From Acidobacteriaceae bacterium (GTDB lineage Bacteria > Acidobacteriota > Terriglobia > Terriglobales > Acidobacteriaceae): a stretch of DNA of 64,000 nt. Where the stretch lies: NCBI GenBank assembly GCA_025462885.1, contig JAOAPN010000004.1, positions 124,001 through 188,000 of the forward strand. Direction: 5' to 3'. Positions 17,966-26,599 of the stretch are shown one piece after another (within the stretch, counting starts at the first letter, position 1; each line of letters starts with the position of its first letter). A model generated the notes under the pieces. It was not told the origin of the DNA, ran no database searches, and saw only the letters and a program-made list of their open reading frames with translations. The position numbers were made by a program, and so were the translations under genes.

Positions 17966-19525
17966 GTGGACACTTCGACGATTGTCATTCTGGATTTTGG
18001 GTCGCAATATACGCAGTTGATTGCGCGGCGGATACGGGAGTTCAACGTATTTTCAGTGGTATTGCCCTGCACCGTCTCGCTCGAGAAGGTAAAAGAGCTG
18101 AACCCCAGGGGAGTCATCCTGTCGGGCGGCCCCAGCTCCGTGTACGACGTGGACGCCCCCAAGGCGGACCCGGCGGTACTGGCTATGAGCGTTCCCGTGC
18201 TCGGCATCTGTTACGGACTGCAATTTATCGTGCACCATCTCGGCGGCAAGGTCGAGCCTGCACCGGCACGTGAGTACGGACATGCCGAGGTTTCGGTGAT
18301 CGCCGAGACCCAGTTGTTTCGCGGGCTGCCGGCGACGATGGATGTGTGGATGTCGCACGGCGATGAGGCCAAGATACTGCCCGATGGATTCGGGCTTACA
18401 GCACAGACGTCCAATGCGGTCGCCGGAATCGCCAACGAGGCGCGCCGCATCTGGGCGGTGCAGTTCCACCCCGAGGTCGCACACACGCGACAGGGAATGG
18501 AGCTGCTGAAGAACTTCGTCATCGGCATCTGCGGGGCCGAGGCCGACTGGACCCCGGAACACTTCATCCAGACAACCGTGGAGCGGGTGAAGACGCAGGT
18601 CGGCTCAGGACACGCCATCTGCGGCCTCAGCGGAGGTGTCGATTCGAGCGTCGCCGCAGTGCTGGTCGCGAAGGCGATCGGAGATCGGCTCACCTGCATC
18701 TTCGTGAACAATGGCGTGCTCCGCAAGGACGAGTTCCTCAAGGTCCAGACCACCATGCGCGAGCAGCTCGGCTTGAACGTGGTTGCGGTCGACTCCAGCG
18801 AGCGCTTCCTTACCAAGTTGGCGGGTGTGACCGATCCCGAGACCAAGCGCAAGGTCATCGGCAACGAGTTCATCGCGGTCTTCGACGACGAAGCGAAGAA
18901 AATCTTCGAAGCCGAAAAGAGCGCCGGCGAAGAGGTCGCGTGGCTGGTACAGGGAACGCTCTACCCCGATGTGATTGAGTCGAGCAGCGTACACGGCCCG
19001 TCGCACACCATTAAGAGCCATCACAACGTCGGCGGCCTGCCCGCGGACATGAAGCTGAAGCTGATCGAGCCGCTGCGCGACCTGTTCAAAGATGAAGTGC
19101 GACGTATCGGCAGAGACCTGGGAATGCCCGACGAGATCATCGAGCGGCAGCCGTTTCCCGGACCCGGCCTTGCAGTACGCATCCTCGGCGAAGTCACAGC
19201 CGAACGCGTGGCGATCCTGCAGGAAGCCGATCAGATCGTGGTCGACGAGATCAAGAAGGCCGGGCTCTACCGCAAGGTGTGGCAGAGCTTCGCAGTGCTG
19301 CTGCCGGTGAAGAGCGTCGGCGTCATGGGCGACCAAAGAACCTACGCGAACACCTGCGCGATCCGCGCCGTCGAAAGCGAAGACGGCATGACCGCCGACT
19401 GGGCTCCGCTGCCGTACGAGGTGTTGCGCACGATTTCAAGCCGGATCGTAAGCGAAGTGCGCGGCATCAATCGCGTGGTCTACGACATCACCTCGAAGCC
19501 CCCCGGAACCATTGAGTGGGAGTAA
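17966..19525 (+). CDS. guaA: GMP synthase (glutamine-hydrolysing)
   Basis: A 519-residue enzyme that converts XMP to GMP with ATP and glutamine in the cytosol. The N-terminal class I glutamine amidotransferase domain has the nucleophile Cys in GICYGLQ and the His/Glu pair in VQFHPEV. The ATP-pyrophosphatase domain has the P-loop [12 protein letters not shown] near residue 215. The C-terminal dimerisation domain ends with the family's typical PPGTIEWE. The start is GTG at 17966, with the conserved [20 protein letters not shown] beginning five residues later; no strong ribosome binding site is visible. Length is standard. Repeat families B and C follow the stop. Confidence 0.96.
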   Translation: MDTSTIVILDFGSQYTQLIARRIREFNVFSVVLPCTVSLEKVKELNPRGVILSGGPSSVYDVDAPKADPAVLAMSVPVLGICYGLQFIVHHLGGKVEPAPAREYGHAEVSVIAETQLFRGLPATMDVWMSHGDEAKILPDGFGLTAQTSNAVAGIANEARRIWAVQFHPEVAHTRQGMELLKNFVIGICGAEADWTPEHFIQTTVERVKTQVGSGHAICGLSGGVDSSVAAVLVAKAIGDRLTCIFVNNGVLRKDEFLKVQTTMREQLGLNVVAVDSSERFLTKLAGVTDPETKRKVIGNEFIAVFDDEAKKIFEAEKSAGEEVAWLVQGTLYPDVIESSSVHGPSHTIKSHHNVGGLPADMKLKLIEPLRDLFKDEVRRIGRDLGMPDEIIERQPFPGPGLAVRILGEVTAERVAILQEADQIVVDEIKKAGLYRKVWQSFAVLLPVKSVGVMGDQRTYANTCAIRAVESEDGMTADWAPLPYEVLRTISSRIVSEVRGINRVVYDITSKPPGTIEWE

Positions 19526-19556
19526 TGCTGTATCAGGAATGACAGAACCAGCAACA

Positions 19557-19715
19557 TCGCTCATCATGCTGAAAAACGCTCATCCTGAACGAAAATGCTC
19601 GTCATTCTGAACGAAGTGAAGAACCCCTGTATTTCGCTTATGGAAGCGAACCAGATCGAAGTGCGGTACCCGTCAGGGCCCCTGTATTTCTTCGATGGAA
19701 GCGGACCAGTGCGAA
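19557..19715 (+). repeat. Repeat family B, copy 3
   Basis: Three degenerate ~20-base head units (GCTCATCATGCTGAA, GCTCATCCTGAACG, GCTCGTCATTCTGAACG) are followed by ~55-base units with CCCCTGTATTTC, GGAAGCG(A/G)ACCAG and CGGTACCCGTCAGG. It is directly followed by repeat C copy 2. It sits between convergent genes, in + orientation. Confidence 0.85.
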
Positions 19716-19716
19716 G

Positions 19717-19774
19717 TGCGCCCTAACGCCGGGCGGGCGCCACTTCGTGGGGTATTGGACGCTTCGCGTAAGTA
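19717..19774 (+). repeat. Repeat family C, copy 2
   Basis: GTGCGCCCTAACGCCGGGCG continues into GGCGCCACTTCGTGGGGTAT and TGGACGCTTCGCGTAAGT. It is near-identical to the copy at 44518. It adjoins repeat B copy 3, forming a composite intergenic element downstream of guaA. Confidence 0.85.
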
Positions 19775-19801
19775 AAGAACCTACAGTGCGCTGTGGGAGT
19801 T

Positions 19802-21157
19802 CTAACGCGGGGCGAGCGAGTCGGTATTCGGCTTGAGCGCCGACGACCGGCGCGCAGTCGTCTGCAGCACCAGCCGAGTATTCTGAGCGAACGTAACCTG
19901 TTTGCCGCGGGCCAGCCATCGATCATAGAAGACCGTCGCTGCACCATAGAACCCAATCCCAGCAGAGAGTTTCGCGGATCCAGTCGCCATAGCGACGATG
20001 TTTCCAATAAAGCCAAGGCCGTTCGCGCCGACAGCGTTCTTGCCAAGCTGATGATGGCCGTCCCGATCCAGTGGGCGGCTGGCGAGCGCCATCAGGATCA
20101 GCGGTGTGACGAACTTGTCCTGCGGTTTGGGTTTGACCTCGCCTTCGGAGGTCATCGCCAGCGCCGCAGCCGAGGTGGAATCTGCTCCGGTGAGCGCGAC
20201 CTGCACGTTCTTCTTCTGTCCGTCCGGCAAAACCAACTGGTTGAAGTCGAAGCGCAGCTTCCCGGCACGGGCGAAGGCACGCGCGGGTTTCGCCTGGGTG
20301 ATGGTTCCGGTAAGCGTTGCGCCTTGCGGAACGGCGATGGTGTGGTCGGGATTGTAGATAGGCTCGGCTACGGTGGCGTGAATCGCCTGGCCGGACTTCG
20401 ACGTGGCCGATGAGAGCTTGTCGCCCAAGTAGGCGTTGACGATCCACGTGGGCGGCGCTTCCGAGCCGGGTGCTGTAGGCTTTGTCTCCGCCGCTGTAGG
20501 TGGGGGAGCCGGAATCGCCTGGGCCGGAACGGCGAGCGCGTCGGTGGTCTCAACCGTCCATGATGTGCCGCTCTCGATGCGCTGCGAATGGTAGGGAAGC
20601 TGATGGTAGATCAGTTGCAGGAAGCGGTCACCCTTGTTGGGAGCGGTGAAGACGGCCAGTTGATCGTGAAAGACCTGCTTGCCGTTGTCGTACTGCTGGT
20701 GGATGAAGCCGCCCTTGTGCGGTGGCGGCGCGACGAGGCGGAAGAGTGGAGCGCCGTCGGTGGCGGTTCCGGTGGTCAGCGGAAGCGTGGTTCCGTCGGC
20801 CAGAACGATCTGGGTGAAGCGGACGACGGGCGTACGGAACGGGGTGAAGTCGCCGTTCAACCGGGCTCGGAGTCGGCGCGAGCTGTCCGGGTGGAGCGAG
20901 GTTACTGTGCCGAGTAGCGTTGTGTGCTCGGGCAAAATGAGGGTGTCGACATCGTAGACGGCGTAGAGGAGTTGGGCGCGGATCGACTGGCCTTCGTGCA
21001 TGGGAAGATGGCCGTCGATCTGAACGGGTAGAACGGTTCCGATGGGTAGGGTATGCCCGGCGGGAGCACTGGTCTCCGCCGGATTTGGGATGGCCTGCGC
21101 ATAGGTGACTACAGGGACCAGAAGGAACAGCGGGAGGACGGCGCGGGTCAAATTCAT
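19802..21157 (-). CDS. Exported protein with duplicated VirB10/TrbI-like modules, unknown function
   Basis: A 451-residue protein with a signal peptide (MNLTRAVLPLFLLVPVVTYAQ). The body shows two related segments, one starting LPIGTVLPVQIDGHLP with TLLGTVTSLHPDSSRRLRAR and RFTQIVLADGTTLPL, the other with AVPQGATLTGTITQAKPARA and RFDFNQLVLPDGQKKNVQ. The pattern (inducer-like LP.GT......, then G.it....a......r..f..l.lpdG) recalls the periplasmic beta-barrel domain of VirB10/TrbI proteins, an inference from pattern only. A Pro-rich linker lies near residues 215-240 and a Gly/Ala-rich segment near 400. No type IV secretion genes are nearby, so a stand-alone envelope role is more likely. Divergent from the POTRA gene, with 90 bases between starts. 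Confidence 0.65.
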   Translation of the reverse strand: MNLTRAVLPLFLLVPVVTYAQAIPNPAETSAPAGHTLPIGTVLPVQIDGHLPMHEGQSIRAQLLYAVYDVDTLILPEHTTLLGTVTSLHPDSSRRLRARLNGDFTPFRTPVVRFTQIVLADGTTLPLTTGTATDGAPLFRLVAPPPHKGGFIHQQYDNGKQVFHDQLAVFTAPNKGDRFLQLIYHQLPYHSQRIESGTSWTVETTDALAVPAQAIPAPPPTAAETKPTAPGSEAPPTWIVNAYLGDKLSSATSKSGQAIHATVAEPIYNPDHTIAVPQGATLTGTITQAKPARAFARAGKLRFDFNQLVLPDGQKKNVQVALTGADSTSAAALAMTSEGEVKPKPQDKFVTPLILMALASRPLDRDGHHQLGKNAVGANGLGFIGNIVAMATGSAKLSAGIGFYGAATVFYDRWLARGKQVTFAQNTRLVLQTTARRSSALKPNTDSLAPR

Positions 21158-21247
21158 CTGTCTCGATGGTAGCCGAGGTTTCTTTAGCTACGATGAATGC
21201 TTTAATAAGGCAGATTTCTGGACGCAAATGGTTATACTGACCGAACT

Positions 21248-22573
21248 ATGGGCCTTTCCCCCCGATCCTGTGTTTTGAATCTCGCTTTGTTTTCAGTGTC
21301 CTCGTCGATGGTGCTGGCTCAGGCGGCTGCTCCCAAGGTTGCGGCACACGCCGCACCTTACACGATTCATGCCGTGGTGTTTCAGGGAACGACTCCTTAT
21401 AGCCAGTCTGCGCTGGAAGCTGCTGCGGGATTGAAGATCGGCTCTCCGATGACCTCGGAGGATCTGCAGGCGGCTGCGGAACGTCTGGTCTCGACCGGAG
21501 CGTTTGGCGATGTGGGCGCGACGCTCGATGGGCCGTTGAAGTCGGTCACGGTAATCTTCAAGGTGACGGCGGCGGAGCCGGTGCATATGCTGCGGGCGAG
21601 CTTCGACAACTTCGTCTGGTTCTCGCACGAGGAGCTGGTCGCGGAGTTGAAACGGCGTGTGCCGCTGTTCGACGACTTCGTTCCTGAAGGCGGGAGCGTG
21701 CAGGACGCGGTGCAGGACGCCTTGCAGCAGATGGTGGTTGCCAAGGGAGTAAGCGGCAAGGTCTCATCGCAGCTGGTTGCTCCGCGCCCGGGACAGCCGT
21801 TTCGAGTGGCCGAGTATCACGTGACTTCTCCCGAGATCCGGCTGCAGGGGGTGGAGATTGCCGGGATTCCAGCGGCGTTCAAGCCGGCGACAGAGGTCGC
21901 AGTGCTCAAGGTCCGGGGCAAAGCCTACAACGACGGGCTGGTGGGTGGCTTTCAGGAACGGGTTCTGATGGACTACTGGAATGCCGGGTACCTGGATGCC
22001 GCGCTGACGGAGGTGCGGACGACGATCGCCTCGACCACGCCGCAGCGGGTTGAGGTCGATGTTGCCGCTACGTTGAAGACCGGCGAGGTCTACCGGGTTT
22101 CAAAGCTGAACTGGGCTGGATCGCCGCAGATGAATGCCGAGACATTTCAGTCCGTGACGAAGTTGCATGCGGGGGACGTTGCTTCGCAGACAGCGTTGAA
22201 CGAATCGCTGGAGTCGCTGGATGCGACGTATCGGAACCAGGGATACGTTGACGTGATTCTGGATGCAGGGCCGAAGCTGGATACGGCTGCTCACCAGGTG
22301 ACCTATGACATCAAGGCGACTCCGGGACCGCAGTACAAGATCCGCGATATTAATGTGCAGGGATTGACGCCTGCGCAGCGGAAGGAGTTCGATTCGGCGT
22401 GGCGTTTGAAGACGGGTGACGTTTATAACGCTGGCTATGTGAAGAACTTTCTCCAGAACAATACGGCGATGCAGTCGCTGGCGCATCTTTCAGCTTCGTT
22501 CAAGGTGATGGAAGAGCCGGAGGCTGGGGTGCTGGATCTGAATATCGGCTTCTTCAAGGATCCTACGAAGTAA
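21248..22573 (+). CDS. Exported POTRA-domain protein without beta-barrel
   Basis: A 441-residue exported protein (signal peptide ending VLAQ) made of POTRA-like repeats. Signature stretches are YTIHAVVFQGTTPYSQSALE, AAERLVSTGAFGDV, RLQGVEIAG, LDATYRNQGYVDVILD and YKIRDINVQGLTPAQRKEFD. POTRA repeats normally precede the outer-membrane barrel of BamA or TamA and bind unfolded barrel proteins. Here the protein ends after the last repeat (IGFFKDPTK) with no room for a barrel. It could be a periplasmic accessory of outer-membrane assembly. A second POTRA protein, probably BamA itself, begins at the right end of the window. The exact partner is unknown. Confidence 0.78.
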   Translation: MGLSPRSCVLNLALFSVSSSMVLAQAAAPKVAAHAAPYTIHAVVFQGTTPYSQSALEAAAGLKIGSPMTSEDLQAAAERLVSTGAFGDVGATLDGPLKSVTVIFKVTAAEPVHMLRASFDNFVWFSHEELVAELKRRVPLFDDFVPEGGSVQDAVQDALQQMVVAKGVSGKVSSQLVAPRPGQPFRVAEYHVTSPEIRLQGVEIAGIPAAFKPATEVAVLKVRGKAYNDGLVGGFQERVLMDYWNAGYLDAALTEVRTTIASTTPQRVEVDVAATLKTGEVYRVSKLNWAGSPQMNAETFQSVTKLHAGDVASQTALNESLESLDATYRNQGYVDVILDAGPKLDTAAHQVTYDIKATPGPQYKIRDINVQGLTPAQRKEFDSAWRLKTGDVYNAGYVKNFLQNNTAMQSLAHLSASFKVMEEPEAGVLDLNIGFFKDPTK

Positions 22574-22761
22574 GTTGATTGTGGCGGGGGAGAATGGGTC
22601 GTTTCGGCTTCGCCTTCACTCCGGCCTTCGGCAGATCGGGGACGCCTTCGGCGTAGTTTTTTGGTGCGCATGAACGCGCACCCTTCCGTTGTCCTCGAGG
22701 CGTCTGTGGGTGTGCGTACATCTTCCGTTCCGCAGTCGGGTTGATTGTTGGTCCGGAGAAG

Positions 22762-22800
22762 AAGCGGGTCCTTCGCTTCGCTCAGGATGACAATTTCATA
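22762..22800 (-). repeat. Repeat family B, copy 4 (fragment)
   Basis: GCGGGTCCTTCGCTTCGCTC continues into AGGATGACAAT, matching only the hairpin end of family B in minus orientation. It lies between convergent genes. Confidence 0.6.
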
Positions 22801-22890
22801 GGGGCAGATGACAAGTGGTTCATGGGGGCGGGATGGCGATTTTAGAGCGGATTTCTTGAAGATGTATAGCTGACGTCAGGCAGCTACCAA

Positions 22891-22967
22891 GGCGCCCTGA
22901 CGCCGGGCAGGCACCACGGGGTCTTCGGCAGGACCTTCGTGGGGTCTTGGACGCTTCTCGTAAGGGA
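22891..22967 (+). repeat. Repeat family C, copy 3 (expanded)
   Basis: GGCGCCCTGACGCCGGGCAG, then GCACCACG, an insertion (GGGTCTTCGGCAGGACC), then TTCGTGGGGTCTTGGACGCT and TCTCGTAAGG. It has a longer centre than the other copies. Confidence 0.75.
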
Positions 22968-23006
22968 CTCCACTCTACAGAGAAATTTCTGTTCGGCGGA
23001 AACAGT

Positions 23007-23032
23007 GAAGCCGACCCGTTTGGGTCGGCTTC
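23007..23032 (-). terminator. Rho-independent terminator downstream of lacD
   Basis: A perfect hairpin of GAAGCCGACCC and GGGTCGGCTTC around GTTT. On the minus strand it follows the aldolase stop by 24 bases and runs into CACTGTTTCC, so the U-tract is weak. Confidence 0.75.
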
Positions 23033-23056
23033 AGAGGTTTGCTGCGTGGGGCGGGA

Positions 23057-24046
23057 TTACATGGAGACTTTGGAGTGCCAGGAGCTGGCACCCTTGAGGG
23101 CGTTGTTGACGTTGGTGATGTTTTCGACGCCGGTGGTGTTGAGCCACTCTTCGAAGGCGTCTGCGCCCTGCTTGGCGTAGATGGAGATTCCATCTTTCCA
23201 GGTGGCGCGGCCGCAGAGGACTCCGTTGAACTTGGTGCCGGATTCGCCGGCGAGTTCGAGGGTCTCGATGAAGACGGGGTTGGAGACGCCGGCGGAGAGG
23301 TAGATGAAGGGCTTGTGAGTCATCGACTCAGCGTCCCGGAAGTGCTGGAGGGCTTCAGCGCGGGTGTACGCCTTTTCGCCCTTGAAGGAACGGGTGCCTT
23401 CGACGAACTCCATGACGATGGGGACTTCGACCTTGAGGACGTCTACGTTGTAGCGTTCCTTGCCGAATTCGGCCATGGCGCCGGAGACGATGGAGGGCTT
23501 CTTGAGGGCGTAGGCCAGAGACTTCTCGTCGCCGCCTTCGGCGTCGTAGCCTACGAACTCGAGGAAGAAGGGGATGTCGTGGGCGATGCACTCGTCACCG
23601 ATGCGCTCGATCCAGGCCTGCTTGAGATCGTTGATGGAGGTCTTCTCAAACGGGGTGTAGTAGAGGAGGATTTTGATGCAGTCGGCTCCGGCTTCCTTGA
23701 GGCGGCGGACGCTCCAGAGGTCGAGGAGGTCGGGCAGACGGCCGGGAGTGGCGGCGTCGTAGCCGGTCTTCTCGTAGGCGAGGAGGAGTCCCTTGCCGTT
23801 GCGGTGATGCGAGGCGGGGAGGCCGAACTCGGGATCGAGGAGAATCGCCGAGGCGTAGCGGGTGAGGACCTTGGTGACGAGGGTCTTGAAGACTTCGAGA
23901 TCGTGAGCGTCGGCTGCTGCGCCGCGCTCTTTGGCGAGGGACTTCTGGAGGGAGCCACGCTGGTCCATGGCGGCAGCGGCGATGATGCCGTTGGCGTTAG
24001 AGACGGCGTTCAGCCCGGCGAGTTTTCCTGGGGTCAGCTTGGACAT
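23057..24046 (-). CDS. lacD: Tagatose 1,6-diphosphate aldolase (LacD family)
   Basis: A 329-residue class I aldolase that would split tagatose 1,6-bisphosphate to glyceraldehyde 3-phosphate and dihydroxyacetone phosphate in the cytosol. Family features: AAAMDQRGSLQK near the N-terminus, ILLDPEFGLPA, KEAGADCIKILLYYTPF carrying one active-site Lys, FFLEFVGYD, and VDVLKVEVPI with the Schiff-base Lys expected near residue 205. The end contains GVLCGRATWKDGI. AGGAG lies 10 bases before the ATG. No other tagatose-pathway genes (lacC, gat, kba) are adjacent, so in this organism it may serve a more general sugar-phosphate role. A hairpin terminator follows. Confidence 0.9.
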   Translation of the reverse strand: MSKLTPGKLAGLNAVSNANGIIAAAAMDQRGSLQKSLAKERGAAADAHDLEVFKTLVTKVLTRYASAILLDPEFGLPASHHRNGKGLLLAYEKTGYDAATPGRLPDLLDLWSVRRLKEAGADCIKILLYYTPFEKTSINDLKQAWIERIGDECIAHDIPFFLEFVGYDAEGGDEKSLAYALKKPSIVSGAMAEFGKERYNVDVLKVEVPIVMEFVEGTRSFKGEKAYTRAEALQHFRDAESMTHKPFIYLSAGVSNPVFIETLELAGESGTKFNGVLCGRATWKDGISIYAKQGADAFEEWLNTTGVENITNVNNALKGASSWHSKVSM

Positions 24047-24075
24047 GCGAGTAAGTCTCCTGGTTGTTGAATCTC

Positions 24076-24783
24076 TTAGGCGAATTTTACACAGTGGTGT
24101 TTACGGTCGTCAGCAAAGTGTTCGTTTATCGGCGCGGCAGTGTCGCTAATCGGTTCGCTAGGTGTGGGACGCACTCGACTGAGGTCGAAATGCTGGTGGG
24201 ACGTAAGCTGCTTCGGCTGGGGGATGGATTGGCTGAGAGCTTCGGGCGCGGCTTGAACTTTGACCTCGGTGGGATCGCAGGCTTTGGACTCGGCTTTGGA
24301 TTCGGCTTCGGAACGGTCTTCGATTCTGGACGGTTCCAGGTCTTTGCCGCCGGAGAGATTCTGAGTGTCGCTCTCCGGTGGATACGGGCCTTCGACCTCG
24401 GAGAGATCCAGTTCTTCTGCATCGAGCGTGGTTGAGCGAATGATGTCTTCGGGAAGGGGCGATGGGGCCGGGCGGGCGGTGATCTGGCTGGCGAGTTGAA
24501 GACCATAGAGCAGGGTGCGCGCGCGGTCGGGTTCGAGATTGCCGGTGGAGAGGGCGTTGACGACGAGCGAGAGGGAGAAGAGGACGGACTCGCGATCTTC
24601 GAGGACGCAGAGTTGGAGATCGACGCCGCGGCGGAGGTAGCCGCTTGTCTTGTCCGTAAAGCGATAGGAGCTGTGGCGGCGGTGAATGCGGGCGTGAAAG
24701 AAACACCAGGTGTTGTCTGTCATTGCGGGCGATTTGCAGCGGGTTCCGTTGGTCTTGATGTGGCGGCATACGGGATATTGCAT
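24076..24783 (-). CDS. Hypothetical protein with N-terminal Cys/His zinc-binding-like motif
   Basis: A 235-residue protein I cannot assign. The first 35 residues hold a spaced Cys/His set: C-R-H, then GTRCKSP, then WCFFHARIHRRH. This looks like a small treble-clef or HNH-like zinc site. A predicted helical middle follows (VLFSLSLVVNALSTGNL, ARTLLYGLQLASQI). The C-terminal 110 residues are acidic, Ser/Pro/Glu-rich and repetitive (EAESKAESKA) and likely disordered. AAGGAG precedes the ATG by 8 bases. Similar proteins with this C-x2-H start are, to my knowledge, common and unnamed in Acidobacteria. It may bind nucleic acid, but that is speculation. Confidence 0.65.
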   Translation of the reverse strand: MQYPVCRHIKTNGTRCKSPAMTDNTWCFFHARIHRRHSSYRFTDKTSGYLRRGVDLQLCVLEDRESVLFSLSLVVNALSTGNLEPDRARTLLYGLQLASQITARPAPSPLPEDIIRSTTLDAEELDLSEVEGPYPPESDTQNLSGGKDLEPSRIEDRSEAESKAESKACDPTEVKVQAAPEALSQSIPQPKQLTSHQHFDLSRVRPTPSEPISDTAAPINEHFADDRKHHCVKFA

Positions 24784-25546
24784 GTTGACTCCTTGGGGGG
24801 CACCCCCGGGGTTACCTGCTTAAAAGTCGAATGGTTGCAACGACTTGCGGGGAAGTGTGCCCGCTAAAATCGTGCAACCAAAGGGGTTACGGCTAAATTC
24901 GTGATAGAGGTTCAGTTACGGGTTACGGGCAAAAAAGAAAGCCCTGGCGGGTGGCCGGGGCTGTTTTGATCTCTGTTTTAAGTGTAGCGAATGGACCAAA
25001 ACTAAAATGCCACATTTTTATATTTTTTATGTGTTGATGGGGATGGAGTTGCGGTGGTTTTGGGAGTTTTTTGGGGTTGACAGGTTTTCTGGCGTGTCTT
25101 TGTTTTGGCGTACCAGCGGCGTGTGTTTTGGCGTACCAGCGGCGTGTCGGATCATGCCGGCGTCGTGAGTCGGGGGGAAGGATTTATGGGCCGGGCTTTC
25201 AGCCCTTGATTCTTCGGCAGCATATCTGCCCTGAGGCTTCGGCCAGGTGAGTGGAGGTTGGGTAGAGAATGGATGCCGGGTTGGGCTGGATTTTATGCTT
25301 GCCGTGGACGAGGGGTTTCTCTAAGCTGTTGCTTCACCCCGGGACAACCAGTGTGCAGGAAGTAGAGGTAGGGCCTTGCTTGAGCTATAGGGAACAAGTG
25401 TTTGGCATTCCCTCGGTAGCTAAAGCCGCATTGCGGTGCCTGGAGTTGCGGCGGGACTGAAGTCCTGCCCTTTCAAGGCGATGACTTGTTCAGGGGTTCC
25501 ATAGGGCTTTTTTGCGGGTTAATGTCAGGGGTAAAAGGAGAACATC
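24784..25546. other. Long intergenic region with AT-rich core and short repeats
   Basis: A 763-base gap. It holds a GC-rich imperfect hairpin (GCCCTGGCGGGTGGCCGGGGC) near 24940, an AT-rich core near 24990-25035 (ATTTTTATATTTTTTATG), a 23-bp tandem pair at 25101-25146, a GGGCTTTCAGCCC palindrome near 25193 and a GGGACTGAAGTCC palindrome near 25455. No gene with a ribosome binding site was found. It must contain the promoters of the two flanking divergent genes. Confidence 0.5.
25101..25146. repeat. 23-bp direct tandem repeat, two copies
   Basis: The unit TGTTTTGGCGTACCAGCGGC plus GTG occurs twice without spacer. Confidence 0.85.
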
Positions 25547-26044
25547 ATGGACGCACGCAGTGAGAAGGCTTTGGCAGGAGTATTTCCGGAGTTGGCGGAC
25601 AAGGTGCGAGCGGCGGCGGCGAAGCTCGAGAAGGAACAGACGTTTCTGCTGGTGGTTTCGGGGTTGCGGACGGCTGCGGAGCAGCAGGCGCTGTACGCCC
25701 AGGGGCGGAGTGTGAAGGGTCATATTGTGACGAATGCGCGGGCGGGCTTCTCAATGCATAACTATGGGCTGGCGGTGGACGTGGTTCCGTACCAGGTGGG
25801 AGAGAAAGGGGCGCTGAACTGGAATCCGGCGACGCCGCAGTTTCAACGGATGGTGGCGGCGATGAAGGGACAGGAGTTGGAGTGGGGCGGGGATTGGAAG
25901 GGCGGGTTGGGAGACTTCGACCACTTCCAGATGTCGGGGCTGCCGGTCTCGCCGTCGCTGGCGATGCGGACCGATTATGGGGTGGGTCCGAAGGACCTCA
26001 GCACGATCTGGGAGAAGGCGGAGGAGAAGAGCTACGCGGTTTAG
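25547..26044 (+). CDS. M15-family peptidoglycan peptidase (endolysin-like)
   Basis: A 165-residue metallopeptidase of the VanY/L-Ala-D-Glu peptidase type. The zinc-site motifs are present: SMHNYGLAVDVV (the SxHxxGxAxD motif) and DFDHFQM (final His ligand), plus SGLRTAAEQQALYAQGR upstream as in the family. The substrate is probably the peptide stem of peptidoglycan. There is no signal peptide, as in phage endolysins of this type, yet no holin or other phage gene is nearby. AAGGAG lies 6 bases before the ATG. The C-terminus (STIWEKAEEKSYAV) is short and charged. It may be a domesticated lysin or a cytosolic recycling enzyme. Confidence 0.85.
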   Translation: MDARSEKALAGVFPELADKVRAAAAKLEKEQTFLLVVSGLRTAAEQQALYAQGRSVKGHIVTNARAGFSMHNYGLAVDVVPYQVGEKGALNWNPATPQFQRMVAAMKGQELEWGGDWKGGLGDFDHFQMSGLPVSPSLAMRTDYGVGPKDLSTIWEKAEEKSYAV

Positions 26045-26054
26045 CTTCGGTGGT

Positions 26055-26516
<462 letters not shown>

Positions 26517-26599
26517 GGAGTCCTCTTTAACTTTTGACGAGATAGCTTTTATGCGTCGTCAAATTTGATGCGAGGAAAGCTGTTGGAGTTTGGAGGCGG

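Noticed and set aside
19526..21250. Replication origin at the strand-composition switch
   Set aside because: No DnaA-box cluster, dnaA, dnaN or AT-rich unwinding region is visible; the skew change is reported only as an observation.
23039..24070. A 343-codon + strand frame opposite lacD
   Set aside because: Gly/Val/Glu-rich shadow frame; lacD carries all family motifs on the other strand.
25547..26044. Prophage remnant based on the endolysin-like M15 peptidase
   Set aside because: No integrase, holin, structural or other phage gene and no attachment-site duplication is visible nearby.
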